Shown one piece after another: positions 7,735-15,403 of a stretch of 35,331 nt of DNA (positions are counted from its first letter, which is position 1; each line of letters opens with the position of its first letter). Where the stretch lies: contig JAFLUI010000011.1 of NCBI GenBank assembly GCA_022508825.1, forward strand, positions 1-35,331. The letters run 5' to 3'. The translations under genes and the position numbers were made by a program. The stretch is from Oscillospiraceae bacterium. GTDB taxonomy: Bacteria; Bacillota; Clostridia; Oscillospirales; Ruminococcaceae. The notes beneath the pieces are model-generated. The model had not been told where the DNA came from, ran no database searches, and saw only the letters and a list, made by a program, of their open reading frames with translations.

Positions 7735-8700
7735 TCAGTCCTCCTCAAAATTAATATAACAGCTTCCTGCTGATACTTTGACGTTTATTGTGCCTAAAGG
7801 TTCCGACAATGCAGGATAGGCTTTGAATTCCTTTGCTGCCGGTTCACCGTTTATGATGACCTCTCCGGCGGATCTTTCTGCAGATATGCTGTAGAACGAA
7901 AAATCGTCCAGAAGATGCATATCAAGGGATCCGGCGCTTACTTTGATGTCGTTTACTCCTGTAACAGAGCATTCGTCAAATACCATGCTTCCGGCAGATA
8001 CTTTTATGCTGCTGGAATTTAAAAGAGTACACCCTGTAAACTGAGTATATCCTGCGCTCATTTTGATATCGGAATTGTAGAAAACTGATGTCTCCGACAC
8101 ATATGCATCTCCTGCAGACATATCAAATTCAAAATTATTTGCGGATATGCCTGAGATATTTGCAGTTCCTGCGTCAACATCGATCTTTACTGTTTCGTAT
8201 ACCCTCTGTGGAACATAGAGATAAATTTCCGCAGAGTCGTTTCCGAAATTCAAGTCGATCAGCTTGAATTCAAATTCAGGCTCGAAGCTTACGGAAAGAC
8301 GGTCGCCGTCAACGCTGCATTTTATCCAGTCTGGTTCTGCGTTGTTTGCGCCGATCATAAATGAATCTGCGGGGAGTATATTAAAAAGTCCCATGTTGAT
8401 ATTGATGTCAAGGTTATTGATATCCTCGGGGGATGCGTCGATTTTTATTATGTTGTCATAATAGCCGTCGTCAATGTAGGATGTTTCTCCCATAATATAT
8501 GTTGTGGCGAATGTTGTCTCAGCGTATTCTCCGTTGTCAATGGCAACGGCTTCGCCGGCGGCATAGCTGTGGTGTACAGGTATCGACAGGGAAGGTATCT
8601 CGTCAATTAATCCGTTCATATATTCGGCGGACAGTACAGCAATGCCTATTACAGTAAAGATCGCTCCGGAAATAAGCAGTCTTAAACAAGTTTTTTTCAT
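7735..8700 (-). CDS. DUF4097-family beta-repeat membrane-anchored protein
   Basis: This 321-residue protein has an N-terminal membrane anchor (about residues 7-25, LRLLISGAIFTVIGIAVL) followed by an extracytoplasmic domain rich in short beta-strand repeats. These include repeated 'KVSAGS', 'DMSAGDA' and 'KMSAGY' units ending in VKVSAGSCYINFEED. This is the hallmark of the DUF4097 (putative adhesin-like, beta-helix) family. It is made in one operon with a DUF1700 membrane protein and a PspC protein. Its ATG overlaps the stop of the DUF1700 gene as TAATG, so translation is coupled. The molecular function of the family is not established. By its partners it probably takes part in envelope sensing or signalling. 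Confidence 0.85.
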   Translation of the reverse strand: MKKTCLRLLISGAIFTVIGIAVLSAEYMNGLIDEIPSLSIPVHHSYAAGEAVAIDNGEYAETTFATTYIMGETSYIDDGYYDNIIKIDASPEDINNLDININMGLFNILPADSFMIGANNAEPDWIKCSVDGDRLSVSFEPEFEFKLIDLNFGNDSAEIYLYVPQRVYETVKIDVDAGTANISGISANNFEFDMSAGDAYVSETSVFYNSDIKMSAGYTQFTGCTLLNSSSIKVSAGSMVFDECSVTGVNDIKVSAGSLDMHLLDDFSFYSISAERSAGEVIINGEPAAKEFKAYPALSEPLGTINVKVSAGSCYINFEED

Positions 8701-9617
8701 TAAGCAGCCAGCCTCCTTGTAAGTTTAACGATCTTCTTTGCCATCCATGGCAGGAATCTGAAAAAGAAAGCCAATGCTGCCGAAAGCATCATAAATCCGA
8801 TACCTGCAATGAGAAGTCCTACCGCTCCGTAAGCTATTGCTGTGGGGATGGAAACAAATATCTGTATCACTCCCGTAACAATGGCTATGATAGCTGTAAT
8901 TATACACGCCGCAGCTGCGATACCAATGGCAAGCATCACAAGCGGGATGGTTATTGCCAATGGAATAATGATCGGGAGAATTACAAATATCATCATAAGT
9001 ACCCAGAAAATGACCTTGCCTGCGCTAATGGACTTTTTCTTAGGGGGAACATTTTTATATGTACTGTCGGAGCTTTTTTTGTACCCGCTCTGATAGTATT
9101 GGTCGAACATACCCTGCTCCATACCTGAACCGCTCCCTTCATTATTATTCTGTTCGCTGCTTTTTTGTTCCTGTTTTGGCGTGTCTGAGTCTGCATTTGC
9201 CCCATAGAAACGGATATTCGGGTCGGGATTTGTATTATTCTGTCCCTGTCCGCTGCGGGGCATTTTGTCCTGCTCCTGTGCCCGCTTCGGCATAATATCC
9301 TCTGCTGTGTCTGCTGCCTGACCGGAAAAGGCTCCCGGCTTCTGGAGGGAGACAAAAACGTCTGTATTATTCTGAGGCATGGGCTTGCTGGCTTTATAGT
9401 TTATGTACACGTCGCTTCTGTTATACAGTGAAGTCTCGCCGATGATGGATTTCGCCAGATTATAGGGCTTTCCAAGCTCGCTTATGACCTCCTGCTCCTT
9501 GTCAGGACCCGCTTCATCGAAATATTCCTTATAAAAGCTTACTGCCATGTCCCTTTCCTCACGGGGCAGGGTAATAAGGTGAGATTCAAGCTCTGCAATG
9601 TATTCTGCTCTTGTCAT
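8700..9617 (-). CDS. DUF1700-family membrane protein
   Basis: The first 60 residues (MTRAEYIAELESHLITLPRE, then ERDMAVSFYKEYFDEA, up to ELGKPYNLAKSIIGE) match the cytoplasmic helical N-terminus of DUF1700 proteins. A long polar Gln/Asn/Ser-rich linker (about residues 75-190) follows, then three or four strongly hydrophobic helices from about 200 to 290, and a basic end. The total is 305 residues. The linker is longer and more Gln/Asn-rich than I expect for the family. DUF1700 proteins occur next to PadR regulators and DUF4097 proteins and are thought to act in envelope signalling. The start overlaps the PadR stop (ATGA) and the stop overlaps the next start (TAATG). Confidence 0.85.
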   Translation of the reverse strand: MTRAEYIAELESHLITLPREERDMAVSFYKEYFDEAGPDKEQEVISELGKPYNLAKSIIGETSLYNRSDVYINYKASKPMPQNNTDVFVSLQKPGAFSGQAADTAEDIMPKRAQEQDKMPRSGQGQNNTNPDPNIRFYGANADSDTPKQEQKSSEQNNNEGSGSGMEQGMFDQYYQSGYKKSSDSTYKNVPPKKKSISAGKVIFWVLMMIFVILPIIIPLAITIPLVMLAIGIAAAACIITAIIAIVTGVIQIFVSIPTAIAYGAVGLLIAGIGFMMLSAALAFFFRFLPWMAKKIVKLTRRLAA

Positions 9618-9961
9618 ACTGCATCCTCCTTTTCTGAGTTCTTGTGTTCTGCGGGCTGTTCGGAAATAAGACTGCTTATTTTATCCTTGTACAGCTCCCA
9701 TTCGCTTCGGTAGACATTCAATTGGGCGATCCCCTGCTCGGTTATCCGGTAGTATCTTCTGTTTCTGCCCATATATTCACGGTCATAGCTTGTGAGACAT
9801 TCACTTTTCAAAAGACGTCTTAAAACAGGGTACAGCGTGGATTCGGACATTTCCATTGCCTCTCGTATTTCCTGGGTAATTTTATATCCGTAGGTATCTT
9901 CCTTTGAAACTACGGAAAGTACAAGCGCATCCAGCAGGGCAGCGCTGACAGGAAAAACCAT
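9614..9961 (-). CDS. PadR-family transcriptional regulator
   Basis: This 115-residue protein is a winged helix-turn-helix regulator of the PadR type. It shows LLDALVLSVVSKEDTYGYKI, the recognition helix region SESTLYPVLRRLLKSECLTS, the wing 'GRNRRYYRITEQG', and a short C-terminal dimerisation helix. PadR proteins usually repress their own operon and a neighbouring membrane module until a signal is sensed. As first gene of this four-gene operon it probably autoregulates. AGGAGGG lies before the ATG. A 7-bp inverted repeat (ATATTAT 9998-10004, ATAATAT 10015-10021) overlaps the promoter and is a possible operator. Confidence 0.92.
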   Translation of the reverse strand: MVFPVSAALLDALVLSVVSKEDTYGYKITQEIREAMEMSESTLYPVLRRLLKSECLTSYDREYMGRNRRYYRITEQGIAQLNVYRSEWELYKDKISSLISEQPAEHKNSEKEDAV

Positions 9962-10002
9962 AATAGCCCTCCTTTTTTATTTTATTTTGTAACTTTGATA
10001 TT

Positions 10003-10031
10003 ATTATACAGCATATAATATGATTTGTCAA
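10003..10031 (-). promoter_or_regulatory. Consensus promoter of the PadR operon
   Basis: On the minus strand TTGACA (10026-10031) and TATAAT (10003-10008) are exactly 17 bases apart. An AT-rich inverted repeat covers the -10 and spacer, where a PadR dimer could block polymerase (inference). Confidence 0.85.
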
Positions 10032-10106
10032 TACATATTTTAAAAAAAATTTTTTATCGGTCAGGTATAAAGCAAAATGTCAGATTTTGTTATAGGAGGT
10101 CGATTC

Positions 10107-10135
10107 TTGATTTTGTAGTGCAGATGTAGTATAAT
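10107..10135 (+). promoter_or_regulatory. Promoter of the radical SAM gene
   Basis: TTGATT (10107-10112) and TATAAT (10130-10135) are separated by 17 bases. The start codon is 28 bases after the -10. Confidence 0.75.
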
Positions 10136-10162
10136 TAAAAAAATGTCTTTTGGGGGGACATC

Positions 10163-11503
10163 ATGTATATAAAACTGATCCAGCCGAAAATGCGGAAGCG
10201 TCCCATGGATACGGACATAAAAACTCATATGTCTCCGCCGCTGGGACTATACACTATTGCAAATATGTTCAGGGGAGAGCATAAGGTATCGGTGGAAAAT
10301 GAAAATATCGGCAGGGTCGATTTCAATGACCGCCCCGATATTGTCGGTATCTCCGTAACTGTGGATACATTTCCGAGAGCGGCTGTCATTGCGAAAAAAT
10401 TCCGCCGCAGGGGTATCCCTGTGGTCGCAGGAGGAATCCACATTACAACCGCAATTAAAATGATACCCTCCGGATGCTTTGACGCTCTTTGTGTGGGAGC
10501 TGCAGAAGGTACATGGTATGATATTATAAATGATCTGAAAAAGGGGAGACTGAAACCGGTCTACCGCTGTACACACAGGATATCCGGGAAATATATTGTG
10601 TCTCCTGCTTATGATATGATAAAAAAGGACAGCTATCTTTACTGCAACATAATCCACACAAGCAGGGGATGTCCTTTCCGGTGTGATTTCTGCTACAACA
10701 GCTCCGGGGAAAGATACTATGTGAACAGACCCGTTGACGATGTAATCAGGGACATAAAAGCTGTGGGGACAAGGCACGTAATGTTCATTGACGATAATTT
10801 TACGGGCAATCCTGCGTGGACAATGGAATTTCTGAAAAAAATAAAGCCAATGAAAATAAAATGGAACGCCGCAGTGTCCATTGACATTGCGAAGCGTCCC
10901 GGGCTTCTTGAGCTTATGAAGGAAAGCGGCTGCAAGAGCCTTTTTATCGGATTTGAGAGCATCAACGAAAGCTCCCTGACCGGTGTACACAAAGTCCAGA
11001 ACCGCACTGCTGAGTATGAACGGGCAGTGAAGATCATCCACAGCAAGGGGATAATGATAAATGCAAGCTTTGTTTTCGGTCTGGACAGCGATACTCCCGA
11101 CGTTTTTGAAAGGACTCTGGACTGGATAGTCAGAAATAAGATCGAGACCGTCACCTCACATATTCTGACCCCCTATCCGGGGACAAAGCTATATGACAAT
11201 ATGATGAAAAGCGGTCGTATCGTAAAAACTGACCTGTCCCTTTACAATACGGCGAATGTGGTATTCCGTCCTGCGGGAATGACGCCGGAACAGCTTTATC
11301 AGGGATATCTATGGATATACAAAAGCGTTTACAGTCTGCCAAATATTATAAAGCGTATGCCGGAAAGTGCAGATCAGATCGTGCCATATCTGCTGTTCAA
11401 TCTTTTCTACAGAAAGTTCGGAGCATTTACCGACCTCCTGTGCAAAATGGTCACATACAACAGGATGGGCTGGCTTGCGGAAAAGCTGTCCCGTTATTTG
11501 TGA
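10163..11503 (+). CDS. B12-binding-type radical SAM protein
   Basis: The 446-residue protein has the two-domain plan of cobalamin-type radical SAM enzymes (BchE-like). Residues 1-130 form a Rossmann-like B12-binding fold: PPLGLYTIANMF, the strand DIVGISVTVDTF, then VVAGGIHIT. The radical SAM core starts near 160 with the [4Fe-4S] cluster motif C170-x3-C174-x2-C177 in SRGCPFRCDFCYNSSG. It is followed by MFIDDNF, SLFIGFES and the late strand HILTPYPGT. The B12 domain lacks the DxHxxG motif, so any cobalamin would bind base-off without a histidine ligand. The substrate cannot be predicted; related enzymes methylate or rearrange lipids, cofactors or peptides. It stands alone, with its own promoter and no obvious partner gene. 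Confidence 0.88.
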   Translation: MYIKLIQPKMRKRPMDTDIKTHMSPPLGLYTIANMFRGEHKVSVENENIGRVDFNDRPDIVGISVTVDTFPRAAVIAKKFRRRGIPVVAGGIHITTAIKMIPSGCFDALCVGAAEGTWYDIINDLKKGRLKPVYRCTHRISGKYIVSPAYDMIKKDSYLYCNIIHTSRGCPFRCDFCYNSSGERYYVNRPVDDVIRDIKAVGTRHVMFIDDNFTGNPAWTMEFLKKIKPMKIKWNAAVSIDIAKRPGLLELMKESGCKSLFIGFESINESSLTGVHKVQNRTAEYERAVKIIHSKGIMINASFVFGLDSDTPDVFERTLDWIVRNKIETVTSHILTPYPGTKLYDNMMKSGRIVKTDLSLYNTANVVFRPAGMTPEQLYQGYLWIYKSVYSLPNIIKRMPESADQIVPYLLFNLFYRKFGAFTDLLCKMVTYNRMGWLAEKLSRYL

Positions 11504-11516
11504 AAGCTTATGTTTT

Positions 11517-11903
11517 TTACTGTTTTTCCATATAAATTGGCTGGGTATTGTCATCAACAACAAATATATTATCTGGTGTTCTCATCAGATATGTTCCTAT
11601 GGGTGAGTCCAGATAGGGGATAATATCCTTATCATAATTGCAGATGGTATTCAAAGCGAAAACATGGTGGTTATTGGGCTCATCCATATAAGCATCGTCT
11701 TCGTCACCCTTTAAAAATCTCCATCCGCTGTCGGGGACTCCCTTATCAGGTTCTTCCCTGTACATATATCCGACTTTCCAGCCGTCCTTGGTGATTTTGT
11801 CAGAAGCTATGCAGCCCTCCGGTCCTTTTCCGTTCCAGTCAAGCAGTGGTTTTATTTCGATCTGAATATATCCGTCTTTATTTTTTTCATATATTGCAGC
11901 CAT
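11517..11903 (-). CDS. Imm33 / DUF2185-like protein
   Basis: The 128-residue product resembles from memory the DUF2185 (Imm33-like) family: DGWKVGYMYREEP, then SGWRFLKGDEDDAYMDEP and ALNTICNYDKDIIPYLDSP are family-typical blocks. Proteins with this domain are annotated as immunity proteins of polymorphic toxins, but many are stand-alone with no known toxin. No toxin gene is nearby. The ATG lies 11 bases after the ABC-F stop codon, and that stop is part of the ribosome site (TAGGAGG), so the two genes are co-transcribed and translationally linked. No clear terminator separates its end from the convergent radical SAM gene. Confidence 0.75.
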   Translation of the reverse strand: MAAIYEKNKDGYIQIEIKPLLDWNGKGPEGCIASDKITKDGWKVGYMYREEPDKGVPDSGWRFLKGDEDDAYMDEPNNHHVFALNTICNYDKDIIPYLDSPIGTYLMRTPDNIFVVDDNTQPIYMEKQ

Positions 11904-11914
11904 ATAAGCTCCTC

Positions 11915-13861
11915 CTATTTTTCAAGCTCCTCGGAAAGCATGACCCACTCGTCCTCGTAGTCGGAGCAGAGCTTTTTCATGTCCTCCAAGGCAGCGCATT
12001 TTTCCTGCATGAGCTGGTAGTCTGCGCAGACCTCCGGGTCTGCAAGCTGCTTCTGTATCTCTGCCATCTCTGCTTCAAGACGCTCGATCTCCTTTTCAAG
12101 CTCTTTGACACGGTTCCTTTTCTTAGCGTCGGCGGCTCGCTGCTCTTTTGAACGGTATGCCCTGACGTTTTTCTCCTCCGCCTCCTGCTTTGCCTTTTCC
12201 TGCTTCTGACGGTCGATGACCTGCTGCTCTGCCGCTTCCTTTTCTCGTTTGACGGTGATATAGTCGTCAAAGCCTCCGTTATAGCTTTCGGCGTCATTTT
12301 CGGTGATCTCAATGATACGGGTGGCAAGCTTGTTGAGAAGATAGCGGTCGTGGGAAACGAAAATAATGGTGCCGTCAAACTCGCACAGAGCCTGTTCAAG
12401 AACCTCCTTGGTGTCGATGTCAAGATGGTTGGTAGGCTCGTCAAGGATAAGGACGTTTCCCCGTTCAAGCATCATGATTGCGAAGCAGAGCTTCGCACGC
12501 TCGCCGCCGCTTATTACTCCTACCTGCTTGAAGACGTTTTCTCCCACAAGACGGACGCACCCAAGAAGTGAGCGTATCTCCACGTCCTTCATTGTGCGGT
12601 ACCTTGAATGTACCTCGTCCATGACAGTCCTGTTCATGTCAAGCTGGGCGTTTTCCTGATCGAAATAGGATATCTTTACATTTTTTGTCCACTCAATGAT
12701 GCCGTGATTGCAGGGAAGCTTCCTCTGGATAATTTTTAACAGCGTGGACTTTCCGATGCCGTTTGAACCGATAATACCAAGCTTTTCCCCGCGCTTCACC
12801 TCAAAGGAAAGGGAGTCCACAAGAGTTTTCCTGTCCGCACCCGAGCCTACGGAGACGTCTATATTTTTAACGGTCAGCAGGTCAAATGGGGGAGTGATGT
12901 CATACTCGAATTTTATTTTTGCGCTCTTTTCGTAAAGGACGGGCTTTTCGATAAGCTCCATGGACTCTAACTTTTTGATACGGCTCTTTGCCATGTTTGA
13001 TGTGGAGGCTCTCACAAGGTTGCGGTCAACAAAGTCCTGCAGCTTGGCGATCTCCTCCTGCTGAGCCTCGTACTCCTTGAGCTGACGGGCAACGTCAGCT
13101 TTTTTCTGCTCTGCAAAGACGGAGTAGTTTCCCTTGTAGCGTTTCAGGACACCCCTTTCGATCTCGCAGGTTGAGGTGGTGAGCTTGTCCAGAAAATATC
13201 TGTCGTGGGAGACTATCAGCAGTGCGCCCTTGTAGTCCTGCAGATATTCTTCCAGCCACATGATTGTATTGAAGTCCAGATGGTTTGTAGGCTCGTCCAG
13301 AATAAGCAGCTTTGGATTTTCCAGAAGCAGCTTTGCAAGGGCAAGCCTTGTTTTTTCCCCTCCGCTGAGAGTGGATATGACCCTGTCGTAGGTCTCGGGA
13401 GGGAATCCCATACCGTTTAGTACCTTTGTGATGTTCACGTTTATGAGGTAGCCGTCGTTGGACTCAAAATAGGCGGTCTTCTGTGCATATTCGGCGGAGA
13501 TCTTTTCGTCGTGGGTCTCGGACATGAGGGCTTCAAGCTCACGGAGACGCTCCGCAGTCCGGAGCAGGTCTGCAAAGACGGAGCGCATTTCCTCAATGAT
13601 AGTGCTTGAACGGTCAAGACCGCTGTTCTGCTCCAGAAATCCAACAGTGACTCCCTTGGTGAGGGATATTCTTGCCACATCGGGCTCGGGCTGGGTCTCC
13701 GGCTCCTCCTGTCCGGTGATAATTTTGAGCAGGGTGGACTTTCCGCAGCCGTTTATTCCGATAAGACCTATCCTGTCGCTGTCCTCGATAGTGAGGGCAA
13801 CATTTTTCAGCACCTGATTTCCGTTGTAGAACTTGCTTATATTTTCAAGTGAGATAACCAT
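11915..13861 (-). CDS. ABC-F family ATPase
   Basis: The 648-residue protein has two ATP-binding cassettes and no membrane helices, as in ABC-F proteins that act on the ribosome. Cassette one has Walker A GINGCGKST, signature LSGGEKT and Walker B LLILDEPTNHLD. Cassette two has GSNGIGKST, ISGGERA and VLILDEPTNHLD. The interdomain linker is rich in charged helix (about 240-310, the P-site tRNA-interaction motif region). The C-terminus is a long Glu/Lys coiled coil (about 545-645) as in Uup or YdiF types. Roles in the family range from translation-factor activity to antibiotic resistance by ribosome protection; the subtype is not decided here. A GTG two codons earlier (13867) is an alternative start. 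Confidence 0.93.
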   Translation of the reverse strand: MVISLENISKFYNGNQVLKNVALTIEDSDRIGLIGINGCGKSTLLKIITGQEEPETQPEPDVARISLTKGVTVGFLEQNSGLDRSSTIIEEMRSVFADLLRTAERLRELEALMSETHDEKISAEYAQKTAYFESNDGYLINVNITKVLNGMGFPPETYDRVISTLSGGEKTRLALAKLLLENPKLLILDEPTNHLDFNTIMWLEEYLQDYKGALLIVSHDRYFLDKLTTSTCEIERGVLKRYKGNYSVFAEQKKADVARQLKEYEAQQEEIAKLQDFVDRNLVRASTSNMAKSRIKKLESMELIEKPVLYEKSAKIKFEYDITPPFDLLTVKNIDVSVGSGADRKTLVDSLSFEVKRGEKLGIIGSNGIGKSTLLKIIQRKLPCNHGIIEWTKNVKISYFDQENAQLDMNRTVMDEVHSRYRTMKDVEIRSLLGCVRLVGENVFKQVGVISGGERAKLCFAIMMLERGNVLILDEPTNHLDIDTKEVLEQALCEFDGTIIFVSHDRYLLNKLATRIIEITENDAESYNGGFDDYITVKREKEAAEQQVIDRQKQEKAKQEAEEKNVRAYRSKEQRAADAKKRNRVKELEKEIERLEAEMAEIQKQLADPEVCADYQLMQEKCAALEDMKKLCSDYEDEWVMLSEELEK

Positions 13862-13907
13862 TTTCACGTATTCCTTTATGTTTATTTTTACATAGCGATC
13901 AATTTTA

Positions 13908-13936
13908 ATTATACGGTAAAGTCAGATGTTTGTCAA
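13908..13936 (-). promoter_or_regulatory. Consensus promoter of the ABC-F gene
   Basis: On the minus strand TTGACA (13931-13936) and TATAAT (13908-13913) are 17 bases apart. A leader of about 45 bases follows, with no obvious attenuator hairpin or leader peptide. Confidence 0.85.
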
Positions 13937-13953
13937 GGCGGAGATGGTTGAAT

Positions 13954-13987
13954 AAAAAGCACGGCGCCGATACGACACCGTGTTTTT
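13954..13987. terminator. Hairpin terminator after the 13993 gene
   Basis: CACGG (13960-13964) pairs with CCGTG (13978-13982) inside flanking A5 and T5 runs that extend the stem. Read on the minus strand it ends in CTTTTTATTC, just after the stop codon. Confidence 0.75.
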
Positions 13988-13992
13988 GCATA

Positions 13993-15189
13993 TTATTTGA
14001 ATTTGTCCCAGACATGAGCAAATATGTCGTTGTCTGCGCTGATACCGCCATCTATTGCGTCTGCATTGAATAAGTCCATGAGCATTCCTACGATTCCGGG
14101 CAAGTCAGGATGTACAGTGATCCTGGCTTTAAATGAGTTATACATTTTTCGCATGAACTCTTTTGAAACAGGCTCATCAAGAATAGACTCCCTGTTTGTG
14201 ATCTGTACATACTGATCTGTCGGCTCATTGACAAAATAAGTTCCTGGATTCGATACGGGATCAAGAAGATTAGTTATTCCTCCGTCTACACCACAAAGCC
14301 GCATTTCATTGGTCATTTTAAGCATGTCTCTTAAGGTCATGCCCTCATAGTAATACTTATCAATTATCATTTGTCGTACCTCAGAAGCTTTCAGACCCTT
14401 GCCGTACAATGCTTCTATTCTTGCTTTTTGTGCTGCTGCCGCCCCTCCGCAGGCTTCATTTACCTCATCTTCAAATTGGGAGTAAATATGAAACTGCGTA
14501 CCATATTCCAATCCAAACAGTGGGTAATTGATCGCACCGACATCAGTGAAGTTTTCACCATAACAGTACTTATACTTTTCGTAAATAGCTCTGTATTTTT
14601 CAGCGCTGGACATTCCTGTGAGATCCATTTCTCTGGTCAGCTTGTCAAATTCTGCTGAATGAGTATAATCAACACAGGATTTTCTGTAAAGCAGTGTAAG
14701 CTCAATAATTTTGTCCTTTTTAGGATCACCGGTCGGTTCAAACAGATAATGACCTTTCTGTGACAACATTTCTTCTACTTGTTCTCTGGTAAGGATCGTT
14801 ATATTGTCCCAATCGATGTCTTTACTTTCGTGAACTTCCACCGTCTGCATATTGTATTTTTCTGCTAAATCAATTACTTCTCCGTTTTTTATAGCTTCTT
14901 TGACAGCTTCATACCGGCGCATTGCTTCGATATCTTCCGCAGAGTATGGCATGATAATATTGCCGTTCTCGTCGATGTTATACACAAAGCTGTTGACGGG
15001 CGCCTTTGCTGGCGCTGTCTCCTCCGGGGTCTGTACTGTCTTGTCAGAGATGTCTGCTTCCTGTTTGGTCTTAATGGCTTCTGAGATATTCCGGCTCAGA
15101 ACCTCCATAAAGCTTTTGTCTCTTGTGCCCTTCTCCTTTTCATAAAGAGAAAAGGGGAGGGCAGTGTTTAATATTGAATTGATGTTCAT
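13993..15189 (-). CDS. Hypothetical protein, 398 aa, with structured leader
   Basis: I do not recognise this protein. It starts MNINSILNTALPFSLYEKEK; the ATG at 15189 has AAAGGA 8 bases before it and is preferred over an upstream ATG that would run through the leader hairpins. The first 90 residues are low-complexity and charged, including an Ala/Pro-rich stretch. They are followed by a helical, Tyr- and acid-rich domain (about 120-390) with 'AEKYRAIYEKYKYCYGENF' in the middle. No signal peptide, membrane helix or catalytic motif is seen. The closing IDGGISADNDIFAHVWDKFK looks like an ordered end. It is monocistronic, with its own consensus promoter and a terminator. Confidence 0.8.
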   Translation of the reverse strand: MNINSILNTALPFSLYEKEKGTRDKSFMEVLSRNISEAIKTKQEADISDKTVQTPEETAPAKAPVNSFVYNIDENGNIIMPYSAEDIEAMRRYEAVKEAIKNGEVIDLAEKYNMQTVEVHESKDIDWDNITILTREQVEEMLSQKGHYLFEPTGDPKKDKIIELTLLYRKSCVDYTHSAEFDKLTREMDLTGMSSAEKYRAIYEKYKYCYGENFTDVGAINYPLFGLEYGTQFHIYSQFEDEVNEACGGAAAAQKARIEALYGKGLKASEVRQMIIDKYYYEGMTLRDMLKMTNEMRLCGVDGGITNLLDPVSNPGTYFVNEPTDQYVQITNRESILDEPVSKEFMRKMYNSFKARITVHPDLPGIVGMLMDLFNADAIDGGISADNDIFAHVWDKFK

Positions 15190-15213
15190 AATAATTATCC
15201 TTTCATGAATATT

Positions 15214-15272
15214 CAGGCTGTATGTTGGCGCATACTTAAGCCTGCTGTCAGACCCATTGGCGTGAGGCTGAC
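15214..15272 (-). promoter_or_regulatory. Tandem hairpins with identical CGCCAA loops in the 5' leader
   Basis: In the minus-strand RNA the first hairpin is GUCAG, CUCA, loop CGCCAA, UGGG, then CUGAC (genomic 15247-15272). After two bases comes a second, CAGGCU, UAA bulge, GUAUG, loop CGCCAA, CAUAC, AGCCUG (15214-15244). Both loops are the same six bases. The pair sits between the promoter and the ribosome site, about 25 bases before the start codon. It could be the target of an RNA-binding protein, a small RNA or a ligand. I do not recognise a known riboswitch class. Confidence 0.6.
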
Positions 15273-15307
15273 CTTTTTGTACTGAACATCGATCCCTCTG
15301 CACAAAT

Positions 15308-15336
15308 ATTATAGCATACAATGTATTGATTGTCAA
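15308..15336 (-). promoter_or_regulatory. Consensus promoter of the 13993 gene
   Basis: On the minus strand TTGACA (15331-15336) and TATAAT (15308-15313) are 17 bases apart. The spacer holds the palindrome ATACA-A-TGTAT (15316-15326), a possible operator. The transcript would carry a leader of about 110 bases. Confidence 0.85.
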
Positions 15337-15403
15337 CTTTCCCGGCGGATTTTTTTCCAAAATCGGCAAATAATATATTAAAAATCTTCAAAAGGAACTG
15401 TAA

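Noticed and set aside
15214-15272. Known riboswitch in the leader of the 13993 gene (c-di-GMP-I, guanidine-II, fluoride considered)
   Set aside because: The conserved cores I know (for example the ACGR loops of guanidine-II or the GNRA/receptor pair of GEMM-I) are missing, although the tandem layout is similar.
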